A stretch of DNA of 64,000 nucleotides from JAAFHZ01 sp964247085 (GCA_964247085.1 CAXTSX010000001.1:109949-173948); one strand, 5' to 3'. Shown: positions 27,370-36,693, numbered from the stretch's first letter. The notes: generated by a model not told the origin, from the letters alone. Numbers and translations: made by a program.

Positions 27370-28818
27370 ATGGCTAGCACCACAGCAACAACCAACGTCG
27401 GTCGGATTACCCAGATCATTGGTCCCGTAGTGGACGTAGAGTTTACTGGCAGCTCTATGCCCAAGATTTACAACGCCCTCAAAGTTGAAGGGAAAAACGG
27501 AGCTGGTGAAACAGTATCTGTAACTTGTGAAGTACAACAGCTTTTGGGTGGCAACCAAGTACGCGCCGTTTCGATGAGTACCACTGATGGCTTGGTGCGC
27601 GGGATGGAAGTAGTCGATACTGGTGCCGCCATTACCGTACCAGTTGGACCAGCTACCCTCGGTCGGATCTTTAACGTCTTGGGTGAACCCGTAGACAATA
27701 TGGGTCCAGTAAACAATACTGACACTTTTCCTATTCACCGGCCAGCACCCAAACTGACTGACTTGGAGACTAAGCCATCAGTATTTGAAACCGGCATCAA
27801 AGTATTGGATCTACTTGCTCCCTACAAGCGCGGTGGCAAAATTGGTTTGTTTGGTGGTGCTGGTGTAGGCAAAACCGTAATCATGATGGAGTTGATCAAC
27901 AACATTGCGATCAACCACGGTGGTGTATCAGTATTTGGTGGTGTGGGCGAGCGGACCCGTGAAGGGAATGACCTCTACAATGAAATGATGGAATCTGGGG
28001 TAATCAAAAAAGATAATCTTAACGATTCCAAAATCGCCTTGGTTTATGGTCAAATGAACGAGCCACCTGGAGCCCGGATGCGGGTAGGCTTGACTGCTTT
28101 GACTATGGCAGAATATTTCCGCGATGTCAGTAAGCAAGACGTCTTGCTGTTTATCGACAACATTTTCCGGTTTGTACAAGCTGGTTCCGAGGTATCAGCC
28201 TTGTTGGGTCGGATGCCTTCGGCGGTAGGTTATCAGCCGACATTGGGCACCGATATGGGTGACTTGCAAGAACGGATTGCTTCTACCACTGAAGGTTCGA
28301 TTACATCCATTCAGGCTGTATATGTACCGGCAGATGACTTGACCGACCCAGCTCCAGCAACTACCTTTGCTCACTTGGACGGTACTACCGTATTGTCTCG
28401 GAACTTAGCAGCGAAGGGTATTTATCCAGCAGTAGATCCGTTGGATTCTACTTCTACCATGTTGCAACCAGCGGTAGTGGGGGATGATCATTACAAAACT
28501 GCTCGGGCTGTGCAAGCGATTCTGCAACGTTATAAAGAGCTGCAAGATATTATTGCCATTCTAGGTTTGGATGAGTTGTCGGAAGACGATCGCCAGGCTG
28601 TATCTCGCGCCCGGAAAATTGAGCGCTTTTTATCTCAGCCCTTCTTTGTGGCTGAAATCTTTACCGGTTCTCCTGGTAAGTATGTGAAGCTGGATGACAC
28701 CATCAAAGGCTTCAAGATGATCTTGAATGGTGAATTAGATGACTTGCCAGAGCAAGCTTTCTACTTGGTTGGTGATATCAACGAAGCGATCGAGAAAGGT
28801 AAGAAACTTCAGGGTTAA
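27370..28818 (+). CDS. atpB: F1F0 ATP synthase beta subunit
   Basis: Catalytic subunit of the thylakoid ATP synthase (atpB in plastid-style naming, atpD in E. coli). The 482-aa product is full length. Walker A is GGAGVGKTV (about 162-170), the catalytic glutamate is in GVGERTREGND, Walker B ends in LLFIDNI, and the ATPase signature region PAVDPLDSTS is present. As usual in cyanobacteria, it pairs only with the epsilon-subunit gene and lies apart from the other F-ATPase genes. Confidence 0.98.
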   Translation: MASTTATTNVGRITQIIGPVVDVEFTGSSMPKIYNALKVEGKNGAGETVSVTCEVQQLLGGNQVRAVSMSTTDGLVRGMEVVDTGAAITVPVGPATLGRIFNVLGEPVDNMGPVNNTDTFPIHRPAPKLTDLETKPSVFETGIKVLDLLAPYKRGGKIGLFGGAGVGKTVIMMELINNIAINHGGVSVFGGVGERTREGNDLYNEMMESGVIKKDNLNDSKIALVYGQMNEPPGARMRVGLTALTMAEYFRDVSKQDVLLFIDNIFRFVQAGSEVSALLGRMPSAVGYQPTLGTDMGDLQERIASTTEGSITSIQAVYVPADDLTDPAPATTFAHLDGTTVLSRNLAAKGIYPAVDPLDSTSTMLQPAVVGDDHYKTARAVQAILQRYKELQDIIAILGLDELSEDDRQAVSRARKIERFLSQPFFVAEIFTGSPGKYVKLDDTIKGFKMILNGELDDLPEQAFYLVGDINEAIEKGKKLQG

Positions 28819-28826
28819 TTAATCCG

Positions 28827-28855
28827 GCGGTTAGGGTTTAACTTATCCTAACCGC
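28827..28855 (+). other. hairpin in the atpB-atpE spacer
   Basis: Perfect 9-bp stem GCGGTTAGG/CCTAACCGC with an 11-base loop, only 9 bases after the beta stop and followed by TTTGTTCTG, a poor U-run. It is probably a processing or partial-termination element that sets the beta:epsilon ratio. Confidence 0.6.
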
Positions 28856-28894
28856 TTTGTTCTGACATTTTATTTAAACTAACTAACTACAAAT

Positions 28895-29290
28895 ATGTCT
28901 TTAACTGTACGCGTAATTGCCCCGGATAAAACCGTGTGGGATGCAGTCGCCGATGAGGTGATTTTGCCTAGTACCACGGGTCAAGTTGGAATTTTAACTG
29001 GCCATGCTCCTTTAATTACCGCTCTTGATACTGCGGTGATGCAGGTGCGATCGGGTAAAGATAAGTGGGTAAAAATTGCTCTGATGGGTGGTTTTGCGGA
29101 GATTGATGACAATGAAGTAACCGTATTGGTTAACTCAGCGGAGCTGGGTTCCAATATTGATGTGGCTGCTGCCAAAACGGCTTTGGCTACGGCTGAGCAG
29201 GAAGCCGGGAAAGCTACAACCAAGCAAGAAAAGCTAAAAACTAGTCAGTCGGTTAAGAAGGCTCGGGCTCGTTTGCAAGCGGCTGGTTAA
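28895..29290 (+). CDS. atpE: F1F0 ATP synthase epsilon subunit
   Basis: Central-stalk subunit that inhibits ATP hydrolysis by the free enzyme (atpC in E. coli naming). The 131-aa product has the N-terminal beta-sandwich (VWDAVADEVILPSTTGQVGILTGHAPLITALDTAV, GGFAEID) and the C-terminal two-helix part (AKTALATAEQEA, KKARARLQAA). It follows the beta gene after 76 bases and ends at a hairpin terminator. Confidence 0.97.
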   Translation: MSLTVRVIAPDKTVWDAVADEVILPSTTGQVGILTGHAPLITALDTAVMQVRSGKDKWVKIALMGGFAEIDDNEVTVLVNSAELGSNIDVAAAKTALATAEQEAGKATTKQEKLKTSQSVKKARARLQAAG

Positions 29291-29312
29291 GAATTGATTG
29301 GTAAGAGTATCG

Positions 29313-29346
29313 ATCGGTAGTTGCTAAAGCGGCTACCGATTTTGTT
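29313..29346 (+). terminator. rho-independent terminator of the atpB-atpE operon
   Basis: An 8-bp stem ATCGGTAG/CTACCGAT with a 12-base loop, followed by TTTGTTTA, 22 bases after the epsilon stop. Confidence 0.7.
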
Positions 29347-29404
29347 TATGGCCAAAAGATAGCTAGATTAAATCGTTGATTTTGTCGATCGGCTAAATGA
29401 TTAT

Positions 29405-30307
29405 CTAAAGTTTGGTGGTAAAGCGATCGATTAACTTCTCTCGGCTTAAGTGCATCAATAACGGAATCAGCTCTGATGGTGACATCTTGATTAGATCAGG
29501 TACGATTGCTGATAGCTCCTGATCCAAAGAGCCGAAACGTTCAATCACCAGACCTTCCACAAAATTTTTGGCCGTCGCAGTAACTGCATCCGCAGTAGCC
29601 CGCTCCATATACTCCACAAACAAAGGCGATTTAGTTAAGGCCATTAGTAACTCCACTTCATCAGGTTGTCGGTTAGCATTGCTCTCCAGATTAACTTTGA
29701 GACTGGCAAACAATTCCAGAATTTGTTGCCGATAAGAGCTGTCTTTGGGCAGAGCGGCAATCTCATTAATCGCTTCCCGCTGAACCTTTCCACGCCCCAA
29801 AGTCCTAAACCAAACAGTTTCAGGTGTTTTGGGCAGTTGGTGAACAACAATAACACCAGTGCGAAACATGTCACCCAGGAAATAAATACCTTTTCCCCAC
29901 TGCTCTTCTTTTGTTATAGCATTAGCCGCTCTTAATTTCTCCTCGCTCATCGTCGGCGTAATGATCCAAAGCTGGGGCAAAACTTCAGTTTTAGGAGCCA
30001 CTTGCTTAGTTCGATGAGCTTCGCGAGCAATATCAGCATGGACATCAAAAAGTTTGCCCATCGTACTCCGGACTTCATCATCCTGTACTGGCGATCGAAA
30101 GGGTTCAAAGGCCGCACCACAAGGAGCACATTTCCAAAGCAGTTGCAGTGTTGGGTCATCAGGAGGAGTAGCGGTCGCGGGGATGAAATAAACATCGATT
30201 CGTCGCAGCTCATTGGTGATTGATCGATCAACCTGTACTTGGCCAAAAGGCTCTAAAAGAACACGGAGTAGCTCTTTGGCAAACTCATCATGCTTGAATT
30301 TAGTCAT
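29405..30307 (-). CDS. hypothetical protein with DUF4351-like C-terminus (Rpn/PD-(D/E)XK-like)
   Basis: The 300-aa product has an N-terminal segment KHDEFAKELLRVLLEPFG followed by RRIDVYFIP, suggestive of the PD-(D/E)XK-like fold of the cyanobacterial Rpn/transposase-like family. The C-terminus (EGLVIERFGSLDQELS, LIPLLMHLSREKLIDRF) is like DUF4351, which often ends such proteins. A CAPCG motif may be half of a metal site. No partner gene is evident. Catalytic residues cannot be assigned firmly, so the nuclease link is tentative. Confidence 0.6.
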   Translation of the reverse strand: MTKFKHDEFAKELLRVLLEPFGQVQVDRSITNELRRIDVYFIPATATPPDDPTLQLLWKCAPCGAAFEPFRSPVQDDEVRSTMGKLFDVHADIAREAHRTKQVAPKTEVLPQLWIITPTMSEEKLRAANAITKEEQWGKGIYFLGDMFRTGVIVVHQLPKTPETVWFRTLGRGKVQREAINEIAALPKDSSYRQQILELFASLKVNLESNANRQPDEVELLMALTKSPLFVEYMERATADAVTATAKNFVEGLVIERFGSLDQELSAIVPDLIKMSPSELIPLLMHLSREKLIDRFTTKL

Positions 30308-30381
30308 GTACGCAGTGAATAAACAAAACAGCCGCCCAGAGCATTACTCTAGCGGCGGTTAATTTCAGAGCAAAAATATTA

Positions 30382-30681
30382 CTAGTTGCTGCCAGTAAAG
30401 ACAACTTCCGGAAATTTCACTACAGCATCAGCATAGGGGCGACCTTTGCCTTCCTCTTGCCAGTAATTAATTACTTCAGTTGCTTGGTTCAAAACCTCCA
30501 CCCGATCGACTTCCGCGATCCAGTGTTTGGCTTCCATCTCAGCCTTCAGCTGTTCCCAAGCATCAGCGCGTGGCCAGAAAAAGTAAGCAGTCAGAGGGCT
30601 GAGACCTTTGCCCACAACTTGATCCACAGCTACAGCAATATTCTCATCTAACCAGAGAACTTTTAAAATAAACTTTGACAA
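30382..30681 (-). CDS. ycf65: plastid-specific ribosomal protein 3 / Ycf65
   Basis: Small-subunit ribosomal protein found in cyanobacteria and plastids. The 99-aa product MSKFILKVLWLDENIAVAVDQVV, with SPLTAYFFWPRADAWEQLK and EGKGRPYADAVVKFPEVVF, is a clear PSRP-3. The start is TTG: GGAGG lies seven bases before it and the resulting N-terminus matches the family, whereas the 14 extra in-frame residues upstream are Cys/Gly-rich and not protein-like. Confidence 0.93.
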   Translation of the reverse strand: MSKFILKVLWLDENIAVAVDQVVGKGLSPLTAYFFWPRADAWEQLKAEMEAKHWIAEVDRVEVLNQATEVINYWQEEGKGRPYADAVVKFPEVVFTGSN

Positions 30682-30738
30682 ACAATAACCTCCGAACGGA
30701 TACCCAAAATGCTGACAACACAATTTATCATCATAGCA

Positions 30739-31584
30739 TTAGCGCAGGTGTAAGAAACCGTCGAGGGCTGATACCATCACTGGTGGCCATCGCCGATTAT
30801 TTTTAACCCACTCCAAATCTTTGTAACGGCTATCTAATCCAATGACTGCGATCCAGTTACTTTCGGCCTCGCCGCGCTGTCCGTCTTGCCAAAGGGCAGC
30901 GGTTAAAGCCGCTCGCACATCTGGGAAGTCTCGATATTTGCGCACAATATTTTTCATTTGGCGAATAGCTTCGGGTCTGTCACCTACTTGATAGAGAGCG
31001 ATCGCATAATTAGCGCGGGCAAAAGCGAAGCCTGGCTCTAATTCGGTGGCTTTGAAGTAATAATTTTTGGCTTTTTCCCACTCGGTACGACCAGCATAGG
31101 CGTTACCGAGGTTATTGTAGGCCATCGCATCATTAGTATCCACCGCCAAAATATGCTGATAGTCGGCGATCGCTTTGTCCCATTCCTTTAAGCCTTCCCA
31201 AGCTGCGCCCCGGTTGAGATAAGCATCGGTAAGTTCTGGGGCGAGTTGGATTGACCTATCAAAATCGGCCACGGCCCCAGTGAGCTTCAGTTGACTTACT
31301 CGCGAATTACCCCGATTACTCCAAATGGCCGGGTTTTCAGGAAATAGTTCAATCAATTTCGTCCAGTATTGTTCGGCAGTCGCAAAATCACCTTGATTAG
31401 TAGCCGTGAAAGCCTTAGTCCGGAGGTCATCGCCGCGATCAAGCTGGGCTGTAGTGTAAACGTTAGTGGATTCAGGAGTGGGGGATACTGAAGGCGTAGC
31501 GATCGCTGGGTTTACCCCACTGAAGCCCACAAGTATAGACAGGGCAATTGCCCATAGATAATGCGACAGATCAGCTATAAACAC
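30739..31584 (-). CDS. exported TPR-repeat protein
   Basis: The 281-aa product has an N-terminal signal segment (YLWAIALSILVGFSGVNPAIA, cleavage about residue 29) and four or five tetratricopeptide repeats. Clear examples are NPAIWSNRGNSRVSQLKLTG, TDAYLNRGAAWEGLKEWDKA and AMAYNNLGNAYAGRTEWEKA. Such lumenal or periplasmic TPR proteins act as assembly scaffolds in cyanobacteria, but no partner is implied here. It starts 4 bases after the ruvB stop, so the two are probably one transcript. Confidence 0.85.
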   Translation of the reverse strand: MFIADLSHYLWAIALSILVGFSGVNPAIATPSVSPTPESTNVYTTAQLDRGDDLRTKAFTATNQGDFATAEQYWTKLIELFPENPAIWSNRGNSRVSQLKLTGAVADFDRSIQLAPELTDAYLNRGAAWEGLKEWDKAIADYQHILAVDTNDAMAYNNLGNAYAGRTEWEKAKNYYFKATELEPGFAFARANYAIALYQVGDRPEAIRQMKNIVRKYRDFPDVRAALTAALWQDGQRGEAESNWIAVIGLDSRYKDLEWVKNNRRWPPVMVSALDGFLHLR

Positions 31585-31588
31585 AAGG

Positions 31589-32764
31589 TTAGATATCAGT
31601 AAGAGATAATTGTTGTTCGTTGAGGACAGCCCAGTCCCCTAGATGGCGACGGGCAGCACTAGTTACTACTCTACCGCGTGGGGTTCTTTGCAGGTAGCCA
31701 ATTTGCAACAAATAGGGTTCATAGACCTCTTCAATGGTTTGGCGATCCTCCCCGGTGGCGGCGGCTAGGGCTTCTAGACCAACTGGCCCACCATTAAATT
31801 GTTCGATCGCCGTTTGCAGTAGTAGCCGATCGATCCAGTCTAAACCGCGTGGATCGACGTGATAAAGAGCCAAGGCTTCGGTGGCTAATTCTTCAGTGAC
31901 CACCGGATGTTTTTTAACCTGGACAAAGTCGCGCACCCGTTTCAACAACCGATTGGCAATCCGGGGAGTACCACGCGATCGTCTGGCTACTTCTGCTGCG
32001 CCACCGGGGGTGATTTCTAGCTGTAGGATCGCCGCCGTGCGCAGCACGATCTCGGTGATCTCTTCCACCTCATAAAAGCGCAAACGTTGAATTAGACCAA
32101 ACCGATCGCGCAGCGGCCCGGTCAATGATCCAACTTTGGTGGTGGCACCCACCAGGGTGAATTTAGGCAGCGGAATACTACGGGTTTTAGCCGTGGCTCC
32201 TTTCCCTACGGTAATATCCAGCCGAAAGTCCTCCATCGCTGGATACAGCAGCTCCTCAGTCATCCGCGACAGGCGGTGGATTTCATCAATAAATAAAATG
32301 TCTCCCGGCGCTAGACTCACTAAAATCCCAACAATATCGCGGGGGCGCTCCAGAGCTGGAGCCGAAGTGATGCGACAGTTCACCCCCATTTCTGCTGCCA
32401 AAATCAGCGAAATAGTGGTTTTTCCTAAACCTGGTGGGCCATAGAGCAACACATGATCTAAGGATTCTTGACGGGCAGTGGCGGCCTGCATAGCAATTTC
32501 TAGCACACCCTTCAGATCTTTTTGGCCAATGTAATCGCTCAGGCGTTGGGGACGCAGACCCTCATCTTTTTCAGTGACCTGCTCTGTGGGTGTCGCCGCA
32601 GCGTCCTTGACCAAGTTGGGGTCGATGGGTGGTTTTGTGGCCGATCGATCTTGCTGATTAGCGGTATCCGGGGAAGTTGACGGAGAGGCTGTTGCCTTAG
32701 ATACTCGGGGACGACGGGATGGCGAGTCACCCGCATCAGATTTTTTGGAAGAGATGATCGCCAT
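31589..32764 (-). CDS. ruvB: Holliday junction branch-migration helicase RuvB
   Basis: AAA+ motor that drives branch migration with RuvA. The ~391-aa product has a ~60-residue low-complexity N-terminal extension (Ser/Pro/Thr-rich), then the conserved RPQRLSDYIGQ, Walker A GPPGLGKTT (about 105-113), FIDEIHRL and LVGATTKVGSLTGPLRDRFG (sensor and arginine-finger region). A winged-helix C-terminus with YEPYLLQIGYLQRTPRGR follows. The start is the ATG at 32764 (MAIISSKK) rather than the codon seven residues earlier. Cyanobacterial RuvB proteins commonly have such extensions. Confidence 0.97.
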   Translation of the reverse strand: MAIISSKKSDAGDSPSRRPRVSKATASPSTSPDTANQQDRSATKPPIDPNLVKDAAATPTEQVTEKDEGLRPQRLSDYIGQKDLKGVLEIAMQAATARQESLDHVLLYGPPGLGKTTISLILAAEMGVNCRITSAPALERPRDIVGILVSLAPGDILFIDEIHRLSRMTEELLYPAMEDFRLDITVGKGATAKTRSIPLPKFTLVGATTKVGSLTGPLRDRFGLIQRLRFYEVEEITEIVLRTAAILQLEITPGGAAEVARRSRGTPRIANRLLKRVRDFVQVKKHPVVTEELATEALALYHVDPRGLDWIDRLLLQTAIEQFNGGPVGLEALAAATGEDRQTIEEVYEPYLLQIGYLQRTPRGRVVTSAARRHLGDWAVLNEQQLSLTDI

Positions 32765-32795
32765 AGTAGATTTGCACCATTTCACTACTCCTATC

Positions 32796-33236
32796 TTAGT
32801 CGGTTGTGGGATCGAGTGGCGGTAGACCGACTGTTTGCTTGAGGTAGCTCAACAACCAGTTGGCAGCGGTGGCGCGTCTGGTTTCGGCGGGGCCAAATTC
32901 GCCAATTTTATAGCCTTTAAAGCCTAAATATTCTTTGAGCAATTGTTTATCAGTGGTGGGGATCGATCGAGTGAGTTTGACACTAGCTGGTCGGCCAGCA
33001 ATAAAATCTGGTGGTTGGGGATAATCGGTCAGCCAGTCTGCTGCTACTTTACTAATAGCCCAAGTCTGGGTCGGAGCGTCATACTGGTAGCCTAAAGCTT
33101 GCCACAACAGCTGATTGACTACCATATCAGGAATTTCTTGATGCAAAATCGCCCAAATAGCGGCGTTATCTAATATTGGTAATGTTGGCCAGCTGAGTTG
33201 AGCATAATCAACTGGCTGGTCGGGATCAAGAGGCAT
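32796..33236 (-). CDS. DUF1823 family protein
   Basis: The 146-aa product matches the cyanobacterial and plant DUF1823 family: LDNAAIWAILHQE, VNQLLWQALGYQYD, YPQPPDFIAGRPASVKLTRS and KQLLKEYLGFKGYKIGEFGP with RRATAANWLLSYL. No biochemical role is known. The ATG giving MPLDPDQPVDY is preferred; the frame runs 75 bases further upstream but that segment is Cys/Thr-rich and unlike the family. It lies 31 bases upstream of ruvB on the same strand and probably shares its transcript. Confidence 0.85.
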   Translation of the reverse strand: MPLDPDQPVDYAQLSWPTLPILDNAAIWAILHQEIPDMVVNQLLWQALGYQYDAPTQTWAISKVAADWLTDYPQPPDFIAGRPASVKLTRSIPTTDKQLLKEYLGFKGYKIGEFGPAETRRATAANWLLSYLKQTVGLPPLDPTTD

Positions 33237-33335
33237 GGCAGCAATAAAAATTGTTGAATATGTTCTAGTCAAACATATATTTGAGCAGCTCGTGATGCCG
33301 ATCGACGGCAATCAACCCCAACATTTTGAATATTG

Positions 33336-33352
33336 TTAACCGTTTATTAACC
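33336..33352 (+). promoter_or_regulatory. candidate Pho box upstream of pstS
   Basis: Two TTAACC half-sites start exactly 11 bases apart (GTTAACC and ATTAACC), about 65-80 bases before the pstS ATG. The 11-base period and TTAACC core agree with the cyanobacterial SphR/PhoB direct-repeat operator. The expected third repeat is not clear. Confidence 0.5.
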
Positions 33353-33415
33353 TTGTACCTTTATGGTGCGGTTAGATACCGAAATAGATCTTAACCAAAG
33401 CATCCTACAGAACCT

Positions 33416-34501
33416 ATGTCTGTCCAAAAACAAAAATTCACTGCTGCACTGTTATCGACAGTCTTACTTGCAGCAGTTTTAGGTGTGACGAGTTGTAATA
33501 ATAGCGCTACCAAATCTCCAGAAAAAGCTGGTGACAAGACAGCAACTGGCCAAGAAACCCCAGCAGGTGATAAAGCTGCTAGTGGAGATATTAAAATTGA
33601 CGGCTCCAGTACTGTTTTCCCAATTACTGAAGCAGTAGCCGAAGAATTTCAAAAGAGCAAAGCCGGCAAACTGAAAGTCTCCGTCGGCGTATCCGGAACT
33701 GGTGGAGGCTTTAAAAAATTCTGTCGGGGTGAAACCGATGTTTCCAATGCTTCTCGCCCGATTCTGCAAAAAGAAATTGATGCTTGCAAAGAAAAAGGCA
33801 TTGAATATTTAGAACTGCCGATCGCTTACGATGCTCTGACGGTAGTAGTTAATAACGGCAACACTTGGGCAAAAACTTTGACAGTGGCCGAACTGAAGAA
33901 AATGTGGGGTCCGGAGGCACAAGGTAAAGTCAAGAACTGGAAAGAAATTAGAGCTGGTTTCCCCGATGCGCCCATGAAGCTATTCGGTGCTGGCAGTAGT
34001 TCTGGTACTTTTGATTATTTTACTGAAGCCATCAATGGCAAAGCCAAAGTTGGTCGCGGCGACTATACAGCCAGTGAAGATGATAATACTTTGGTCAAAG
34101 GAGTCGGTGCCGATAAAAATGCCCTCGGTTACTTTGGCTATTCCTACTACGAAGCCAACAAAACCAAACTAAAAGCTGTCGGTATTGATGGTGGTAAAGG
34201 AGCAGTTTTACCCTCCGTTGAAACTGTTAAAAACGGTACTTATAATCCACTTTCCCGCCCACTGTTTATTTATGTCAGTAGCAAGGCATTAGACAAGCCC
34301 GATGTGAAAGAATTTGTAGATTACTACATGACCAATGCGGCCAAGTTCAGTGCTAGTACCAAGTACATTCCGCTGCCCGCAGCTGCTTATACCAAGATTG
34401 CTGAAAAAGCTAAAGCCAAAAAACTGGGTACAGTCTTTGGTGGGAAAGAAGCAGTTGGTCTGAAGATCGAAGATATTCTGACCAAGGAATCCAGCAAGTA
34501 G
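33416..34501 (+). CDS. pstS: phosphate ABC transporter substrate-binding protein
   Basis: Periplasmic phosphate receptor for the Pst importer. The 361-aa product starts with a lipoprotein-like signal (LLSTVLLAAVLGVTSC, acylable Cys about residue 27) and an Ala/Lys/Gly linker. The binding fold follows: KIDGSSTVFPITEAVAEEF, SGTGGGFKKFCRGETDVSNASRP and GAGSSSGTFDYFTEAI supply the phosphate-contacting Ser, Thr, Asp and Arg residues. It is the first gene of pstS-pstC-pstA-pstB. The spacer to pstC holds a large hairpin that likely lowers downstream expression. Confidence 0.96.
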   Translation: MSVQKQKFTAALLSTVLLAAVLGVTSCNNSATKSPEKAGDKTATGQETPAGDKAASGDIKIDGSSTVFPITEAVAEEFQKSKAGKLKVSVGVSGTGGGFKKFCRGETDVSNASRPILQKEIDACKEKGIEYLELPIAYDALTVVVNNGNTWAKTLTVAELKKMWGPEAQGKVKNWKEIRAGFPDAPMKLFGAGSSSGTFDYFTEAINGKAKVGRGDYTASEDDNTLVKGVGADKNALGYFGYSYYEANKTKLKAVGIDGGKGAVLPSVETVKNGTYNPLSRPLFIYVSSKALDKPDVKEFVDYYMTNAAKFSASTKYIPLPAAAYTKIAEKAKAKKLGTVFGGKEAVGLKIEDILTKESSK

Positions 34502-34545
34502 CCAAGATCACAAAACCTGGTGATGTTAATTGGTGAATAAAGAAT

Positions 34546-34617
34546 AAAACCGTCTATTCTCCAAGTTCAATTTGAGCTTTAGATTAAAGCTTTAATTTGC
34601 TGGAGATAGGCGGTTTA
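34546..34617 (+). terminator. long imperfect hairpin in the pstS-pstC spacer (probable attenuator)
   Basis: AAACCGTCTATTCTCCA pairs with TGGAGATAGGCGGTTT with few mismatches, enclosing about 40 bases that themselves fold (AGCTTTA/TAAAGCT). A weak TTATTC follows. It fits a partial terminator or mRNA-stabilising element that favours pstS over the permease genes. Confidence 0.6.
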
Positions 34618-34775
34618 TTCGTCAATTATGCTCATTTTGACCAGATACACATTGATGATTTACATTCAGCACAATTAGCTCTATCCTGTGAAGTGCTAAT
34701 CTGCATTTCATATGCAAAGCTTTTAGATAATTAGCAACTTCCGACCCCCCTAAATGATGCGATCGACAACTTCTT

Positions 34776-35690
34776 ATGCAACGTAATGACAGCGCCGCTG
34801 CCGATTTCTCCCAAAAGAAATGGCGAGCCTGGGGCGAGAAAGCGATCGAGATAGTTTTGTTAGTGGCCGCTCTTTCCTGTATTGGGATCACGGTCTCGAT
34901 CGTCGGTATTTTGCTTTACGAATCCTGGGGATTTTTTCAGCAAGTCCCGATCTTGCGGTTTTTAACCGATCCGATGTGGACTCCGGGGACAGAGCAGTAC
35001 GGAGTAATGTCGTTGGTTTCCGGCACCCTGGTGACGACGATGGTCGCACTGGTAGTGGCCATCCCTATGGGCACCATTGCCGCCATATATCTCAGTGAAT
35101 TTGCCAAGCCGGCGGTGCGAGAAGTCGCCAAACCTCTCCTGGAATTGCTAGCCAGTATCCCGACTGTTGTCTATGGATACTTCGCTTACTTGTTCGTGAG
35201 TCCGGTCTTGCAAGCAATTATTCCAGGATTGGGCGGTTTTAGTATGCTCAGTGCTGGCTTGGTGATGGGGATTATGATTATTCCTTACATTAGCTCGGTG
35301 AGTGAAGATGCCATGCGGGCAGTGCCAGTTTACTTGCGAGAAGGCTCTTTTGCGATGGGTGCCACCCGGTTGCAGACCACTTTAAATGTTGTTCTACCTG
35401 CTTCAATCTCGGGAATTACCGCTGCTTATATTCTGGGTATTTCTCGGGCGATCGGCGAGACTATGGTAGTGGCGATCGCAGCTGGTGGTCAGCCTATTTT
35501 CACGTTGAATCCCTTAGAACCAGCGCTGACGATTACGGCCTATATTGTTCAAATGTGTTTAGGTGATGTGCCCCACGGTAGTTTAGAGTATCAAACTATT
35601 TTTGCAGTGGGTCTTACTCTGGTGATCATGACGCTGATTTTTAATGTTATTGGTCATTTCTTGAAGAAGAAATACCGTGAGACTTACTAA
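34776..35690 (+). CDS. pstC: phosphate ABC transporter permease PstC
   Basis: Inner-membrane permease half. The 304-aa product has six hydrophobic segments, the PstC hallmarks LTDPMWTPGTEQYGVMSLVSGTLVTT and IPMGTIAAIYLSEFA, and the cytoplasmic EAA loop REGSFAMGATRLQTTLNVVLPA, which contacts PstB. The C-terminal GDVPHGSLEYQTIFAVG is also typical. It is followed by pstA after 55 bases. Confidence 0.96.
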   Translation: MQRNDSAAADFSQKKWRAWGEKAIEIVLLVAALSCIGITVSIVGILLYESWGFFQQVPILRFLTDPMWTPGTEQYGVMSLVSGTLVTTMVALVVAIPMGTIAAIYLSEFAKPAVREVAKPLLELLASIPTVVYGYFAYLFVSPVLQAIIPGLGGFSMLSAGLVMGIMIIPYISSVSEDAMRAVPVYLREGSFAMGATRLQTTLNVVLPASISGITAAYILGISRAIGETMVVAIAAGGQPIFTLNPLEPALTITAYIVQMCLGDVPHGSLEYQTIFAVGLTLVIMTLIFNVIGHFLKKKYRETY

Positions 35691-35745
35691 TTAATCTAGC
35701 TAACCTTATGAATGACTGCTTCGTGACTTTATCCCCCAACGCCGC

Positions 35746-36693
35746 ATGACATTACCATCACATACTTCGATCCCTGGATATGAAGCGCCTAATTTGCAGA
35801 AGACGATCGCCAAAAGCAAACTGTTCGATCGGATCTTCATGATCCTAGGGCTGCTATCTCTAGCCATCGCGCTAGTTACCCTCCTAGCAATGATTGGCAA
35901 ACTATTAATTGATGGTGCTCCTAAACTGGATCTAGAATTCTTATCTTCTTTTCCGAGCTCTAAGGCAGCAAGTGCTGGTGTGTTATCAGCCTGGGTAGGT
36001 AGTGCCTTAGTGATTTTGGTGACAGCCTTGGTCTCGGTACCGATGGGAGTAGCAGCGGCCATCTATCTGGAAGAATACGCCCAAAAAGGTTGGCTCTCAG
36101 ATTTGATTGAAATTAACGTTACCAACTTAGCCGGGGTACCTTCGATCATCTATGGTCTGTTGGGCTTAGGCTTGTTTAAATACGGACTAGGTCTGGGTCA
36201 AAGTATCGCCACCGCTGGCTTGACCCTGTCGCTATTGGTATTACCGGTAGTAATTGTCACCACTAGGGAAGGAATTCGATCGATTCCTAGTAGTATCCGG
36301 GAGGCAGCCTATGCCGTTGGTGCTACCAAATGGCAGGTAATTTGGGATCACATTTTGCCCTATTCAACGGGTACAATATTGACAGGTGTGATTGTAGCGA
36401 TTTCCCGAGCTTTTGGAGAGACTGCCCCACTAATTGTTATTGGTGCCCTGACCTTCATTGCTTTTTTACCAGATTCGCCTTTTCAGTCGTCATTTCCGTT
36501 CATCTCCTTCGACTGGTTGTCGTCTGGTTTCACGGTATTGCCGATTCAGATGTTTGATTGGGTAAACAGACCTGACCCCGAATTCCAACATAATGCCGCC
36601 GCCGCCGGAATTGTCATTATTGCCATGACACTACTGATGAATGGAGTAGCAATTTACTTCCGTTATCGCCTGCGCCGCAGCATCAAATGGTAA
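35746..36693 (+). CDS. pstA: phosphate ABC transporter permease PstA
   Basis: Second permease half. The 315-aa product has six transmembrane segments, the PstA landmarks SAGVLSAWVGSALVI, VPMGVAAAIYLEEYA and NLAGVPSIIYGLLGLG, and the EAA loop REAAYAVGATKWQVIWDHILP. The C-terminal NAAAAGIVIIAMTLLMNGVAIYFR is typical of the family. It is placed between pstC and pstB in operon order. Confidence 0.96.
   Translation: MTLPSHTSIPGYEAPNLQKTIAKSKLFDRIFMILGLLSLAIALVTLLAMIGKLLIDGAPKLDLEFLSSFPSSKAASAGVLSAWVGSALVILVTALVSVPMGVAAAIYLEEYAQKGWLSDLIEINVTNLAGVPSIIYGLLGLGLFKYGLGLGQSIATAGLTLSLLVLPVVIVTTREGIRSIPSSIREAAYAVGATKWQVIWDHILPYSTGTILTGVIVAISRAFGETAPLIVIGALTFIAFLPDSPFQSSFPFISFDWLSSGFTVLPIQMFDWVNRPDPEFQHNAAAAGIVIIAMTLLMNGVAIYFRYRLRRSIKW

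Noticed and set aside
27286..27738. 150-aa minus-strand open frame overlapping atpB
   Set aside because: Lies opposite the certain atpB coding sequence and has shadow-frame composition.
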